37,703 nt of DNA from a virus. Of the stretch, positions 30,898-37,703 are shown in pieces (position 1 is the first letter of the stretch; each line of letters starts with the position of its first letter). Location of the stretch: positions 1 to 37,703 of IMG/VR virus record IMGVR_UViG_3300023184_000290. One strand, written 5' to 3'. The notes beneath the pieces are model-generated. The model had not been told where the DNA came from. It worked only from the letters and a program-made list of their open reading frames with translations, and made no database searches. A program made the position numbers and the translations under genes.

Positions 30898-31971
30898 TTA
30901 GGAAGCAATCTTAATGTTCTTAACAACAACCCAAGCATCTGCCTGCTCGATTTGTGTACCAACACGAGTATACATTGTATATTCGATTGTGTCCTTCTTA
31001 GGGACAAAGAAACGGTATACAGTTACATCACGCTTAATACCAATAACAGTGTTATTTGGGAATGTCAAGTGGATGTCACCGTGTGAGCCAGCTGCACCTG
31101 TGTATGAGCCAGTCTGTACTTCTGAAAGAAGTGGTACTTCAATGATTGGAATACCAAATGCGTATGGAGCAACATAACCTGCTGGTCCACCAAGAACTGG
31201 AACATCTCCACGAATTACGCCAGAAGCGATATCCTGTGGTGTAATGTTCTGTACATTCTGTGAGTTAGAGTACAAGTAATCCTGAATCAAGTTTGATCCT
31301 GATAGGAAGCGAAGGTCTGTACGACGCTGCTTGTACTTACGTGGAAGTGCCTTAAGGGCTGCATTAAATACTGCACGGTCAAGACCAGTTGCAGTGTTTG
31401 CTCCCTTAATTTGTGCAGCATCAACTACGTGACCGCTTGTCTTTGCCTTCTTAACAATGCCATTAAATGCCTTGTATAGAGCATCTCCTGTTAGAGATGT
31501 ATCACCATTAAGAACTAGGTCCTCAATGTCGTTTCCAGCCTGTGTCGCCATTAGGCGTGCAATGTGATCTTCAAGATCTGCACCTTCAATGTTGTCTTCT
31601 AGAGACTCTGTTGAAAGTTCCCAGTCTAGGCGAAGCTTCTTTGTTGTAAGAGAAATCTTTGAGAATGTAACAGCTGAATTAGATCCAGTGTTATCTGCTT
31701 CAGTTGCAAGCTTTACAAGCTTTTCACCAACAGACATTCTATCAATTTCGGTTGTATCTGACTTCATGCGGACCGTACGTGCAACCTTACCAATTACGGT
31801 AGCATCGAACATGTAGTCTAGAAATCTTGCAGATTGCTCTGGATTTAAAAGACCACCGTTGCCGTCTTCAGCTGCAACGTGTGATCCAGTTGCGCCTGCT
31901 GCTGTAGAAGCAAAAGAACCTGTTACGTTGGTTCCTGCTGCTACTGATTTTTCTAATAGTTCATTACTCAT
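30898..31971 (-). CDS. Major capsid protein, HK97 fold
   Basis: 357 residues. Residues 1-40 are Ala/Gly/Ser-rich, like a delta or N-arm segment. The body follows the HK97 pattern: N-arm near LNPEQSARFLDYMFDATVIG, E-loop region (RMSVGEKLVKLATEADNTGS), spine helix (EGADLEDHIARLMATQAGND), and P-domain and A-domain with VPVLGGPAGYVAPYAFGIPI and IGIKRDVTVYRFF. Third-position C/G and AAG/CGT codons are frequent, unlike the AAA/AGA-rich neighbours, consistent with selection for high expression. It is followed by a terminator, and its prohead protease is encoded just upstream. Confidence 0.93.
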   Translation of the reverse strand: MSNELLEKSVAAGTNVTGSFASTAAGATGSHVAAEDGNGGLLNPEQSARFLDYMFDATVIGKVARTVRMKSDTTEIDRMSVGEKLVKLATEADNTGSNSAVTFSKISLTTKKLRLDWELSTESLEDNIEGADLEDHIARLMATQAGNDIEDLVLNGDTSLTGDALYKAFNGIVKKAKTSGHVVDAAQIKGANTATGLDRAVFNAALKALPRKYKQRRTDLRFLSGSNLIQDYLYSNSQNVQNITPQDIASGVIRGDVPVLGGPAGYVAPYAFGIPIIEVPLLSEVQTGSYTGAAGSHGDIHLTFPNNTVIGIKRDVTVYRFFVPKKDTIEYTMYTRVGTQIEQADAWVVVKNIKIAS

Positions 31972-31985
31972 TTTTTTACCTACCC

Positions 31986-33299
31986 TTAGTTTGAAAAGAT
32001 TTCATTTACGGAACCGAGGAAAGAACCGTTCCATTTTGATTTTGATTTTGTTACAACCTCAGACCCGCCAAGGTATGAGGACTTCTTAATTGCAGTATCA
32101 TTTTCAACTGCGTCTACCTGCTTTTGTACACCATCTATGGTGCTCTTTATTTCTGTTACAGCTGCACTAAGTACGCTGTGCTTTTCTGATAGCTCAGAAA
32201 TTCTAGCATCAACATTCTTGCTAAATGTCTCAACTGATTCTTTGATCTCTGAAACCTGACTAGCATTTGCTTCTGTAGCTTTTGTGAGCGTATCTGATAG
32301 AAATCCCTTTAGGTCGCCTAACATTTTTGCAAAATCAGGCGCATCGCTTTCAACAACTGCTTCAACTACAGCTTCAGCTGTAGGTGCCTCAATTGTTTCT
32401 AGTGACTTATCAAAAAGATCTTCAGAAGTATTTTCGACAACTGCAACTTCTGCAATTGGCTCTTCAACGATAGCCTCTGTGGCTACAACTTCGTTATTAT
32501 TATCTAACACTTCATTACCTCCTTGTACGTTTACCTGTTTTGCAATTATTTGTGTATCAGGTAACGATAATCTTGTCTTCTTAAATGAAGCAAGAATCTT
32601 ATCTATTTCTTTTGACTTATTAATATCTGAAGTTTCAACCCAGCCAATCAAAACTGTTTGCTTTCCAGATATCGGAGATTCAAATGTTTTTTCTGTTGAC
32701 ATAAACACTGAATCGCTTTCTTCACAATAAAAAATATTTTCTGCTACAACTTCTGTAGCTATTCCCTTATATACCATTTGTCCATTTATTTTTTCAATAG
32801 AAAAAATATTACATAGCTCATTTGCTGGAGAATCTACAATTGATAATTCTATCAGGTCATACTCTTTAATAAATCTGACTGATTGACCTGTTGACTTATT
32901 TACCTCATTATCTGAAGTCTTTATTTTACCGCCAATTGAAAACCCAGATAATGTTCCATCCAAAACCTTTTCCCATGTGTCTTGTGCACCCTTAGAAATA
33001 TATGACGTTACGTATACGCCATTATAAAATTCTTTTGATTTTTGATCATAAAATGTTTCTGGTTTAAATGAGACAACTTTGCCAACAGCTAGTGGCTGAT
33101 GCATCTCACGTAAATTCCCTCTAAAGTTTTCAAAAGCTGACATACTTGCTTCTGCTGTTACAACGTCACCTGTCTGATCAACATTGTCTAATGTTGCAAA
33201 GCCAGAGACAGTGCGGTTTTCACGATTAACTTTTGTAAAGGGCACAGAAAGATGTAGATTTTCTCCATCTGTTGACCAGTATGATTTCTCGATATTCAT
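31986..33299 (-). CDS. Prohead protease with C-terminal scaffold region (S78-type/XkdF-like)
   Basis: 437 residues from the ATG at 33299; a TTG at 33335 is possible but lacks a ribosome binding site. The N-terminal ~175 residues fit the phage prohead serine protease family: NRTVSGFATLDNVDQTGDVV, REMHQPLAVGKVVSF with His67, GTLSGFSIGGKIK with Ser118/Ser121, and ELSIVDSPANELC. The remaining half is acidic, Ala/Val/Glu-rich and then coiled coil (VSEIKESVETFSKNVDARIS), as expected for a fused scaffolding part that is cleaved during maturation. TAAAAT ends 7 bases before the ATG with TTGCAT 17 bases upstream of it. Confidence 0.85.
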   Translation of the reverse strand: MNIEKSYWSTDGENLHLSVPFTKVNRENRTVSGFATLDNVDQTGDVVTAEASMSAFENFRGNLREMHQPLAVGKVVSFKPETFYDQKSKEFYNGVYVTSYISKGAQDTWEKVLDGTLSGFSIGGKIKTSDNEVNKSTGQSVRFIKEYDLIELSIVDSPANELCNIFSIEKINGQMVYKGIATEVVAENIFYCEESDSVFMSTEKTFESPISGKQTVLIGWVETSDINKSKEIDKILASFKKTRLSLPDTQIIAKQVNVQGGNEVLDNNNEVVATEAIVEEPIAEVAVVENTSEDLFDKSLETIEAPTAEAVVEAVVESDAPDFAKMLGDLKGFLSDTLTKATEANASQVSEIKESVETFSKNVDARISELSEKHSVLSAAVTEIKSTIDGVQKQVDAVENDTAIKKSSYLGGSEVVTKSKSKWNGSFLGSVNEIFSN

Positions 33300-33306
33300 A
33301 TGCTTA

Positions 33307-33335
33307 ATTTTATATCCTAATCCACTACAATGCAA
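33307..33335 (-). promoter_or_regulatory. Promoter, TTGCAT-17-TAAAAT, leaderless
   Basis: TTGCAT (33335-33330) and TAAAAT (33312-33307) lie 17 bases apart in the gap after the portal stop. Transcription should start within a base or two of the protease ATG. The -35 box resembles TTGCTC and TTGCTT of the two tail promoters. Confidence 0.48.
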
Positions 33336-33351
33336 ATAGCGGTTGAGTAAA

Positions 33352-34938
33352 TTACTTTACTTTAGGACCATCCCCTTTAGCATTTCTGCCTTCCCCAGTT
33401 TTATCTGGGGCATTTGCCGCTCTTTGTTTGTCCCTGGTTTTATTTCCCGTAGATTTTGCTTTTTGGTCTGCAGCCTGCTGAGGCTTTAATTCTACGACTT
33501 CATCCCCACCATCTCTGGGTATCATATTTTTTCTAATTCTAACTTCATTTGGTGTTATGACCTGCATCCTCAAATAAATTTCATCAATCTGGCTTTGAGA
33601 TATTTCATCTGTCAAGCTTAATTCATTAAATTTAATAGCAAGCGCATCTGTCTTTTCTGAAATAATTAAATTAATTCTTTTTTCAAGTCTCATTTGAGCT
33701 GGTCTACATACCTGCTCTTTAAATGTTTTATCAGCATCTCTGGCTACGGCAAGATTTACTCCCTCTGGAGTTCCTAATTTATTAATAGGTACTCTGTGTG
33801 CCAAGAGTATTTCATCTCTATTTGTTTTACGATAAATATTAAATGAAGACTCTTGTTCACCCGCTTCAATCGGCTCCATTTTAAATTCAGTCTTGGAGTC
33901 TGGAGTATCTGCTGGAAGAGGAATATAAAGAGATCTATGATTTTTGCCCTTTAGCCCTACTTGAAAAAATTCAAGAAGTTTTCTTTCGGATTCTGGAGAA
34001 AGCTTTGCTCCTTTAACTGTAATAATATATCTAGGGACTGCTTTATTTTCAAAATAATCTAGGTTATATCTTCCAGCAAATTCATTTCCCGCTAAAGCTT
34101 GCTGGGCCGCAATAATATCTGGTACGCCATAATAGTTATTCATTGGGGTATACTTTTTTAAATGTATGATCTCATTAGGTCTGTCTTCTGCTGTTGTAAT
34201 TGGATTTTCTGTTTCAGTGTCTCCAAAGTTTCTGAAGAAAACTACTTTCCCATAAAGCAATTGCATGAATCCATCTCGTAATCTACGGACACGCATTGTT
34301 TTTGCTGGGATATGACCAATATACCCAATGTTGCCTCCAGTGGTTCTACCTATTTCAATATAACCATTCCCCGTAGCTTCTAAATCAGTATATGCCTTAA
34401 TTAATGTTTCTGTAAATGTATCCTCGTCATTTGTTGAGTCAAGCCATCCCTCTAAATCTTGCTTTAACTTATTAATTTTTCTTCTTGCACGATCTAATTG
34501 CTTGGTATCTGTTATTTCATCAATAGCATCATTTGTTTTTCTTGTTTCCATAAATGTATAACCTAAGCCAACAATGTTAGAAACCTTTGCATTTATTGCA
34601 GAATAATTATAAGTAGATACTTCATAAATTTTAGATAGATACTCTAAATTATAAACTGGCTCAACCAGGTCAAACATAGCGTACCCAGTGATTGCCATTT
34701 GCAGAAGGTTCTGCTGAGTTCCAGAACCGTCTACTCCTGTAAATGATTTAGCAAAATCTCTGCTAATTTTTCTTTTAAAAGTTGGACCTATGCCACGAAG
34801 TTTTTTAATTTCATCAAGCTCAATTGAAAATGGGTCTACAGAGTTTTGTTCTTTTTTTGTAAATGAGAACATGTCTGAGCCATTTGAGATATTAATATCC
34901 TCATTGATTTCATACGAGTCTTCCATATACTCGGTCAT
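33352..34938 (-). CDS. Portal protein
   Basis: 528 residues, in the size range of HK97/PBSX-type portals. Signature features include QNLLQMAITGYAMFDLVEPV, NAKVSNIVGLGYTFMET, TDLEATGNGYIEIGR, ILLAHRVPINKLGTPEGVNL and VITPNEVRIRKNMIPRDGGD. The C-terminal 60 residues are charged and probably disordered (KAKSTGNKTRDKQRAANAPD). It forms the dodecameric DNA entry ring at one capsid vertex. Strong GGGAG site; the ATG overlaps the preceding stop (ATGA). No MuF-like gene follows; the protease comes next. Confidence 0.93.
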   Translation of the reverse strand: MTEYMEDSYEINEDINISNGSDMFSFTKKEQNSVDPFSIELDEIKKLRGIGPTFKRKISRDFAKSFTGVDGSGTQQNLLQMAITGYAMFDLVEPVYNLEYLSKIYEVSTYNYSAINAKVSNIVGLGYTFMETRKTNDAIDEITDTKQLDRARRKINKLKQDLEGWLDSTNDEDTFTETLIKAYTDLEATGNGYIEIGRTTGGNIGYIGHIPAKTMRVRRLRDGFMQLLYGKVVFFRNFGDTETENPITTAEDRPNEIIHLKKYTPMNNYYGVPDIIAAQQALAGNEFAGRYNLDYFENKAVPRYIITVKGAKLSPESERKLLEFFQVGLKGKNHRSLYIPLPADTPDSKTEFKMEPIEAGEQESSFNIYRKTNRDEILLAHRVPINKLGTPEGVNLAVARDADKTFKEQVCRPAQMRLEKRINLIISEKTDALAIKFNELSLTDEISQSQIDEIYLRMQVITPNEVRIRKNMIPRDGGDEVVELKPQQAADQKAKSTGNKTRDKQRAANAPDKTGEGRNAKGDGPKVK

Positions 34939-35270
34939 ATTACTCTCCCTTGTCTTGCTCCGTCTTTATAATTTCCTATGTCCAGCGGGTCTGGAATTAG
35001 GCCCCACTTTAGCCTATCTTCCTGTTCTTGAAATTCTTCATCTGTTATTTTTCTGCTGCCCGCAAGAAAATGAGGAGATCCTTCGTAAATACCATACGAC
35101 CTAACTTCTCTAGCAAGCTCGTCAATTCTGGTTCTATTGCCTTTTCTTGATGGCACAGACAGGTAGTTTCCGTCGTCATCTCCTATCCACCTTCCATCTG
35201 GCATTAACCAAACATAAACGCCAAGCGTAGTTTCATCTACATATTGCTTTTTTTGTCTAAGTATCTTCAT
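34935..35270 (-). CDS. Conserved hypothetical protein upstream of portal
   Basis: 111 residues: a beta-like start (LGVYVWLMPDGRWIGDDDGN), a basic middle (SRKGNRTRIDELAREVRSYG), then EGSPHFLAGSRKITDEEFQE and WGLIPDPLDIGNYKDG. I recall similar small proteins directly before actinophage portals, annotated only as conserved. There is no ribosome binding site; TAGAAT ends 8 bases before the ATG. Coupled to the portal gene by a 4-base overlap. It may be an assembly or terminase-associated factor. Confidence 0.7.
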   Translation of the reverse strand: MKILRQKKQYVDETTLGVYVWLMPDGRWIGDDDGNYLSVPSRKGNRTRIDELAREVRSYGIYEGSPHFLAGSRKITDEEFQEQEDRLKWGLIPDPLDIGNYKDGARQGRVI

Positions 35271-35278
35271 AGATTACA

Positions 35279-35307
35279 ATTCTACCATTCTTTTTAACCA
35301 AAGTCTA
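35279..35307 (-). promoter_or_regulatory. Promoter, TAGACT-17-TAGAAT, leaderless
   Basis: TAGACT (35307-35302) and TAGAAT (35284-35279) are 17 bases apart; the ATG of the 111-residue gene follows 8 bases after the -10 box. The -35 box lies inside one arm of the inverted repeat at 35299-35324. It would drive the portal gene and beyond. Confidence 0.45.
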
Positions 35308-35324
35308 TATTTTGTTAGACTTTG
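35299..35324. repeat. Inverted repeat, 9-bp arms (CAAAGTCTA / TAGACTTTG)
   Basis: Perfect 9-bp arms with an 8-base spacer, starting 7 bases downstream of the LamG-gene stop. It lacks a U tract on the minus strand, so it is a weak terminator at best, or an operator overlapping the -35 box of the portal promoter. Confidence 0.6.
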
Positions 35325-35331
35325 TGACAGA

Positions 35332-37110
35332 TTATACTGTTTTTGTCACTACCCAGGTCCCAGAAAGGGCCCCAATGTTAATTAATGTCTGTAGCCTACT
35401 TTGATTTTCAGATATTGTCATTGTAGAAATTGCGTCTGAATTTGAAGAAATTCCTGTTGCAAAATTATAATGCTCAACTGCCATAACTATATCTACTGCG
35501 GAATTATAAAAAATAATATCCTTGTAAGAAGCAGCAGTCCATGGGGCGGGTGCCCCATCTGAAATTTTATTAAAAGTAAATTCTGAAGAACTTATTGGGC
35601 TTGAAAATATAATAAATACATGATTAATTTGATTATTTAAAAATACTGTTGCTGCCGAAGTATCTGCTGTTCTGTCAATTCCATTAATAAAAATATTGCT
35701 AATATTTTGTTTTAAAATAGTGCCTGATTTCCATTCAAATTTTGTTCCCGATGCAAATATAATTCCGCCATTAGTATTTACCGTTGTTGGCATATAAAAT
35801 AATTCAATGCCGTATACATCTTTTGTCATTGTAGAAGTTTTAAAATACCCATCGTTTTTAACAGATATACCATTAATTTTTTTTCTTAATAGGGCTGGAT
35901 AATTATTTTTTGCCAGAGAGTACTCGGAATCTGAGTAAATATAGCTGTCTGATGAATCTGCCTGTATTTTATTTGTAGAAAAAAGATCTATTTGGAAATA
36001 TGATAACGTTGGCATAATGTTATTTGCTTCATTTGTAGACATAATAATTTTTAAGTATAAAGTTCTTTCTGAAGAAACAAAACCTCTTTTGTATTGCGGT
36101 ATAGCGTATCCATTTTCACAAGTTTGCCAATCTATATTATTAATACTTGTTTGTACTACTATTCCATTTTCTGATGCCCATTCAATTTTTGAAGAATTTA
36201 TATCAACATTAGATGGGATTATAATTATTTTTTCTATAGTATACGTTGGGCTTCCAACTGAAGAATAAAACTCTAATTTATTTTTATTTTGATCATAATA
36301 AATGTTTGACTGATTAAATATTAAATCAAGATCTAATTCAGAAAACCTATATTTAAATGCTGATTTAACTGACTGTTGATTTAATGAAAATAATATTCCG
36401 TTATTTGGTTTAGATATTTGAGTTGCAGAAATTGATTTTATTCCACTTATATAATGACTATATATTTTTTGATCTGACAATGAATATCTATATACTGCGG
36501 GTGCACTACAAATAAAGTTGTCAGTAGTATTTTTTGTTGGTCCAATTTTTAACGTTAAGTTTGTATTTAAAAAAGAAAATCCAGATATACTTTTTGTTGC
36601 TGAAAGTACACCATCGATATAAATAGACATTGCATTTAATGAATATGTGCAAACAATATGCATTGCTTTATCTTTTGTGTCTAATAAACACTCTAGTTTT
36701 TGTCCTGCCATTTTAAATACAATTTGATCGTTTTCATAATATATTCCAAATACGGATGTCTCGTCTGCAAAAATTGGAGTGGATGTAGCAATAGATATAA
36801 ATGGCTTAATCCAAATCTCCATTGAAAAATCGTTATCTTTTGTGTATTTAGTTCCAAAACCTGGAACTGATGATATCGCATAAAAATTTTTGTTTATTGA
36901 AGCTGTAATATATTTTGAATTTGTTATCATTACAGAATACTTACATCCTTGAACAATTGGCAATATTGCAGCAGTTAAACTACCAGAGTATGTTCCATTG
37001 TTATAGCAACCTGATGCATCATAAGTATCGGGTTTATATAATCCAGTCTGCTTATCAAGTGGCATAAACATTATTGGAAAATCTTTAAGTACATTTAGCT
37101 TATAGGACAT
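35332..37110 (-). CDS. LamG/concanavalin-like domain protein, probable virion protein
   Basis: 592 residues, all beta-rich. The clearest domain is a LamG jelly roll at about residues 85-205: DFSMEIWIKPF, ADETSVFGIYYENDQIVFKM, YIDGVLSATKSISGF, ending with a YSLSDQKIYSHY-type strand. A second similar region may follow (about 420-560: GIELFYMPTTVNTNGGIIFA). LamG domains bind glycans or proteins. Its place, between the oxygenase and the portal operon rather than with the tail fibres, is unusual; it could be a capsid or neck fibre. TACAAT ends 6 bases before the ATG. Confidence 0.75.
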   Translation of the reverse strand: MSYKLNVLKDFPIMFMPLDKQTGLYKPDTYDASGCYNNGTYSGSLTAAILPIVQGCKYSVMITNSKYITASINKNFYAISSVPGFGTKYTKDNDFSMEIWIKPFISIATSTPIFADETSVFGIYYENDQIVFKMAGQKLECLLDTKDKAMHIVCTYSLNAMSIYIDGVLSATKSISGFSFLNTNLTLKIGPTKNTTDNFICSAPAVYRYSLSDQKIYSHYISGIKSISATQISKPNNGILFSLNQQSVKSAFKYRFSELDLDLIFNQSNIYYDQNKNKLEFYSSVGSPTYTIEKIIIIPSNVDINSSKIEWASENGIVVQTSINNIDWQTCENGYAIPQYKRGFVSSERTLYLKIIMSTNEANNIMPTLSYFQIDLFSTNKIQADSSDSYIYSDSEYSLAKNNYPALLRKKINGISVKNDGYFKTSTMTKDVYGIELFYMPTTVNTNGGIIFASGTKFEWKSGTILKQNISNIFINGIDRTADTSAATVFLNNQINHVFIIFSSPISSSEFTFNKISDGAPAPWTAASYKDIIFYNSAVDIVMAVEHYNFATGISSNSDAISTMTISENQSRLQTLINIGALSGTWVVTKTV

Positions 37111-37116
37111 CTATTT

Positions 37117-37122
37117 ATTGTA
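37117..37122 (-). promoter_or_regulatory. Possible -10 box (TACAAT) of a leaderless mRNA
   Basis: TACAAT ends 6 bases before the ATG of the LamG gene; no -35 box is seen. The GAGG further upstream is 13 bases from the ATG, too far for a good ribosome binding site. Confidence 0.3.
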
Positions 37123-37135
37123 CCTCAATTTGCTT

Positions 37136-37703
37136 CTAAGGTTTGTACCAAAATCCTGGAGCCATGTATTTATTGCCTGCAGTTATTATATGAGCTCTAT
37201 GATAATATGGGGCAACAGACGGGAACATTATTAGACTGCCCGCTTCTGGCTTAATTTTTATTCCCTGCTCTTTAAACTCTATCTCGCCACCCTCATAGTC
37301 ATCGTTAATATAAAAAACAAGGGAAAATGAAAGCTTTTGAAATGAGTCATTATAGTCTTGATTATCTACATGGTTACCCATTTGCTGACCTGTGTTATAT
37401 TTTTGTATTCGAAAGCTATCTGCAAATCCAACATCTTCTTTTATTTGTTTAGAATAATCATCAGAACAAAGATTCATAATATTTTCAATTTCAGATATAA
37501 TTTCAATACATTTTTTATTAATATCTGATGTAGAAGAAGAATATTTTTTAGAACAGTCTTTATATTCTCCATAGACTTCTTCAAAAACTGTGCTGGATCT
37601 CCATGTTTTCCATGGAGAAATACATTGAGTTCCATCTAATAATTCATTTGTAGACTCTATTAATTTTACAAAATCTAAAGGTGATTCCAAAAGGTTACGA
37701 TAA
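37136..37703 (-). CDS. 2OG-Fe(II) oxygenase, prolyl-4-hydroxylase type (5' end outside the window)
   Basis: The frame is open to the right edge, so the start is missing; an internal TTG at 37690 is not convincing. Counting from it (184 codons), the metal ligands read NHVD (His107, Asp109) and YYHRAH (His164), and Lys174 in AGNKY takes the place of the residue that binds the C5 carboxylate of 2-oxoglutarate. The strands SFSLVFYINDDYEGGEIEF and GSLIMFPSV are the double-stranded beta helix. Enzymes of this type hydroxylate proline or other residues; phage copies are frequent in aquatic viruses but their targets are largely unknown. Close to the structural genes, so a virion protein may be the substrate. 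Confidence 0.87.
   Translation of the reverse strand, partial: YRNLLESPLDFVKLIESTNELLDGTQCISPWKTWRSSTVFEEVYGEYKDCSKKYSSSTSDINKKCIEIISEIENIMNLCSDDYSKQIKEDVGFADSFRIQKYNTGQQMGNHVDNQDYNDSFQKLSFSLVFYINDDYEGGEIEFKEQGIKIKPEAGSLIMFPSVAPYYHRAHIITAGNKYMAPGFWYKP

Noticed and set aside
7494-36268. Many open frames of 60-150 codons on the plus strand and in other minus frames
   Set aside because: They lie inside clearly coding minus-strand genes, lack ribosome binding sites and recognisable domains, and read as low-complexity shadows of repeat-rich or A/T-rich genes.
37136-37690. TTG at 37690 as the true start of the oxygenase
   Set aside because: The frame stays open to the window edge with plausible codons (YRNL) and no ribosome binding site is visible before the TTG, so the gene more likely begins outside.
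1-37703. tRNA genes, CRISPR arrays, insertion sequences, attachment sites, diversity-generating retroelement
   Set aside because: I looked for cloverleaf-like blocks, regular spaced repeats, transposase or reverse-transcriptase motifs and template/variable repeats, and saw none.

Overview
This window is most of the structural module and part of the replication module of a low-GC, long-tailed (siphovirus-type) bacteriophage. Every gene I can support lies on the minus strand, so the biological reading order runs from base 37703 down to base 1. The gene order is the classical HK97-like order: portal, prohead protease, major capsid protein, connector proteins, tail terminator, major tail protein, frameshifted tail-assembly chaperone, a 2616-residue tape measure, distal tail and baseplate proteins, and fibronectin-rich tail-tip proteins. 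These are followed by a replication block: helicase, primase, an SSB-like protein and the start of a DNA polymerase III alpha subunit. No terminase, integrase, holin or endolysin is visible; a terminase would be expected beyond the right edge.

The host cannot be fixed from the sequence. Three things suggest an aquatic actinobacterium: several starts with no ribosome binding site and a TANAAT box only 6-8 bases upstream (leaderless mRNAs, common in Actinobacteria), protein families I associate with actinophages (Rho-N-like connector, MerR-like protein, gp32-like SSB), and 2OG-Fe(II) oxygenase and LamG genes typical of environmental phages. This is an inference.

Layout, right to left. 37703-35332: a 2OG-Fe(II) oxygenase cut by the window edge and a LamG-type protein. 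35270-27705: head and neck genes. 27593-26085: major tail protein and the G/GT chaperone with a canonical C CCA AAC slippery site. 26076-18226: a tape measure carrying what looks like an ADP-ribosyltransferase domain near its C terminus and a second unassigned insert. 18226-6265: distal tail, baseplate, tip and fibre genes, with two small tandem paralogues. 6174-1: metallophosphoesterase, then a run of very small genes (three to four of them metal-binding, including a 59-residue CDGSH-type Fe-S protein), then the replisome genes.

Transcription appears to be divided at a few hairpins, each sitting next to or overlapping a good promoter (near 600, 6200, 26800, 30850 and 35300). Two of these lie directly after the major capsid and major tail protein genes, which also show a different codon choice from their neighbours. 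Together they suggest extra dosage of these two abundant proteins. No tRNA, CRISPR array, insertion sequence or gene-free stretch above 300 bases was seen; the longest gaps are about 110 bases.
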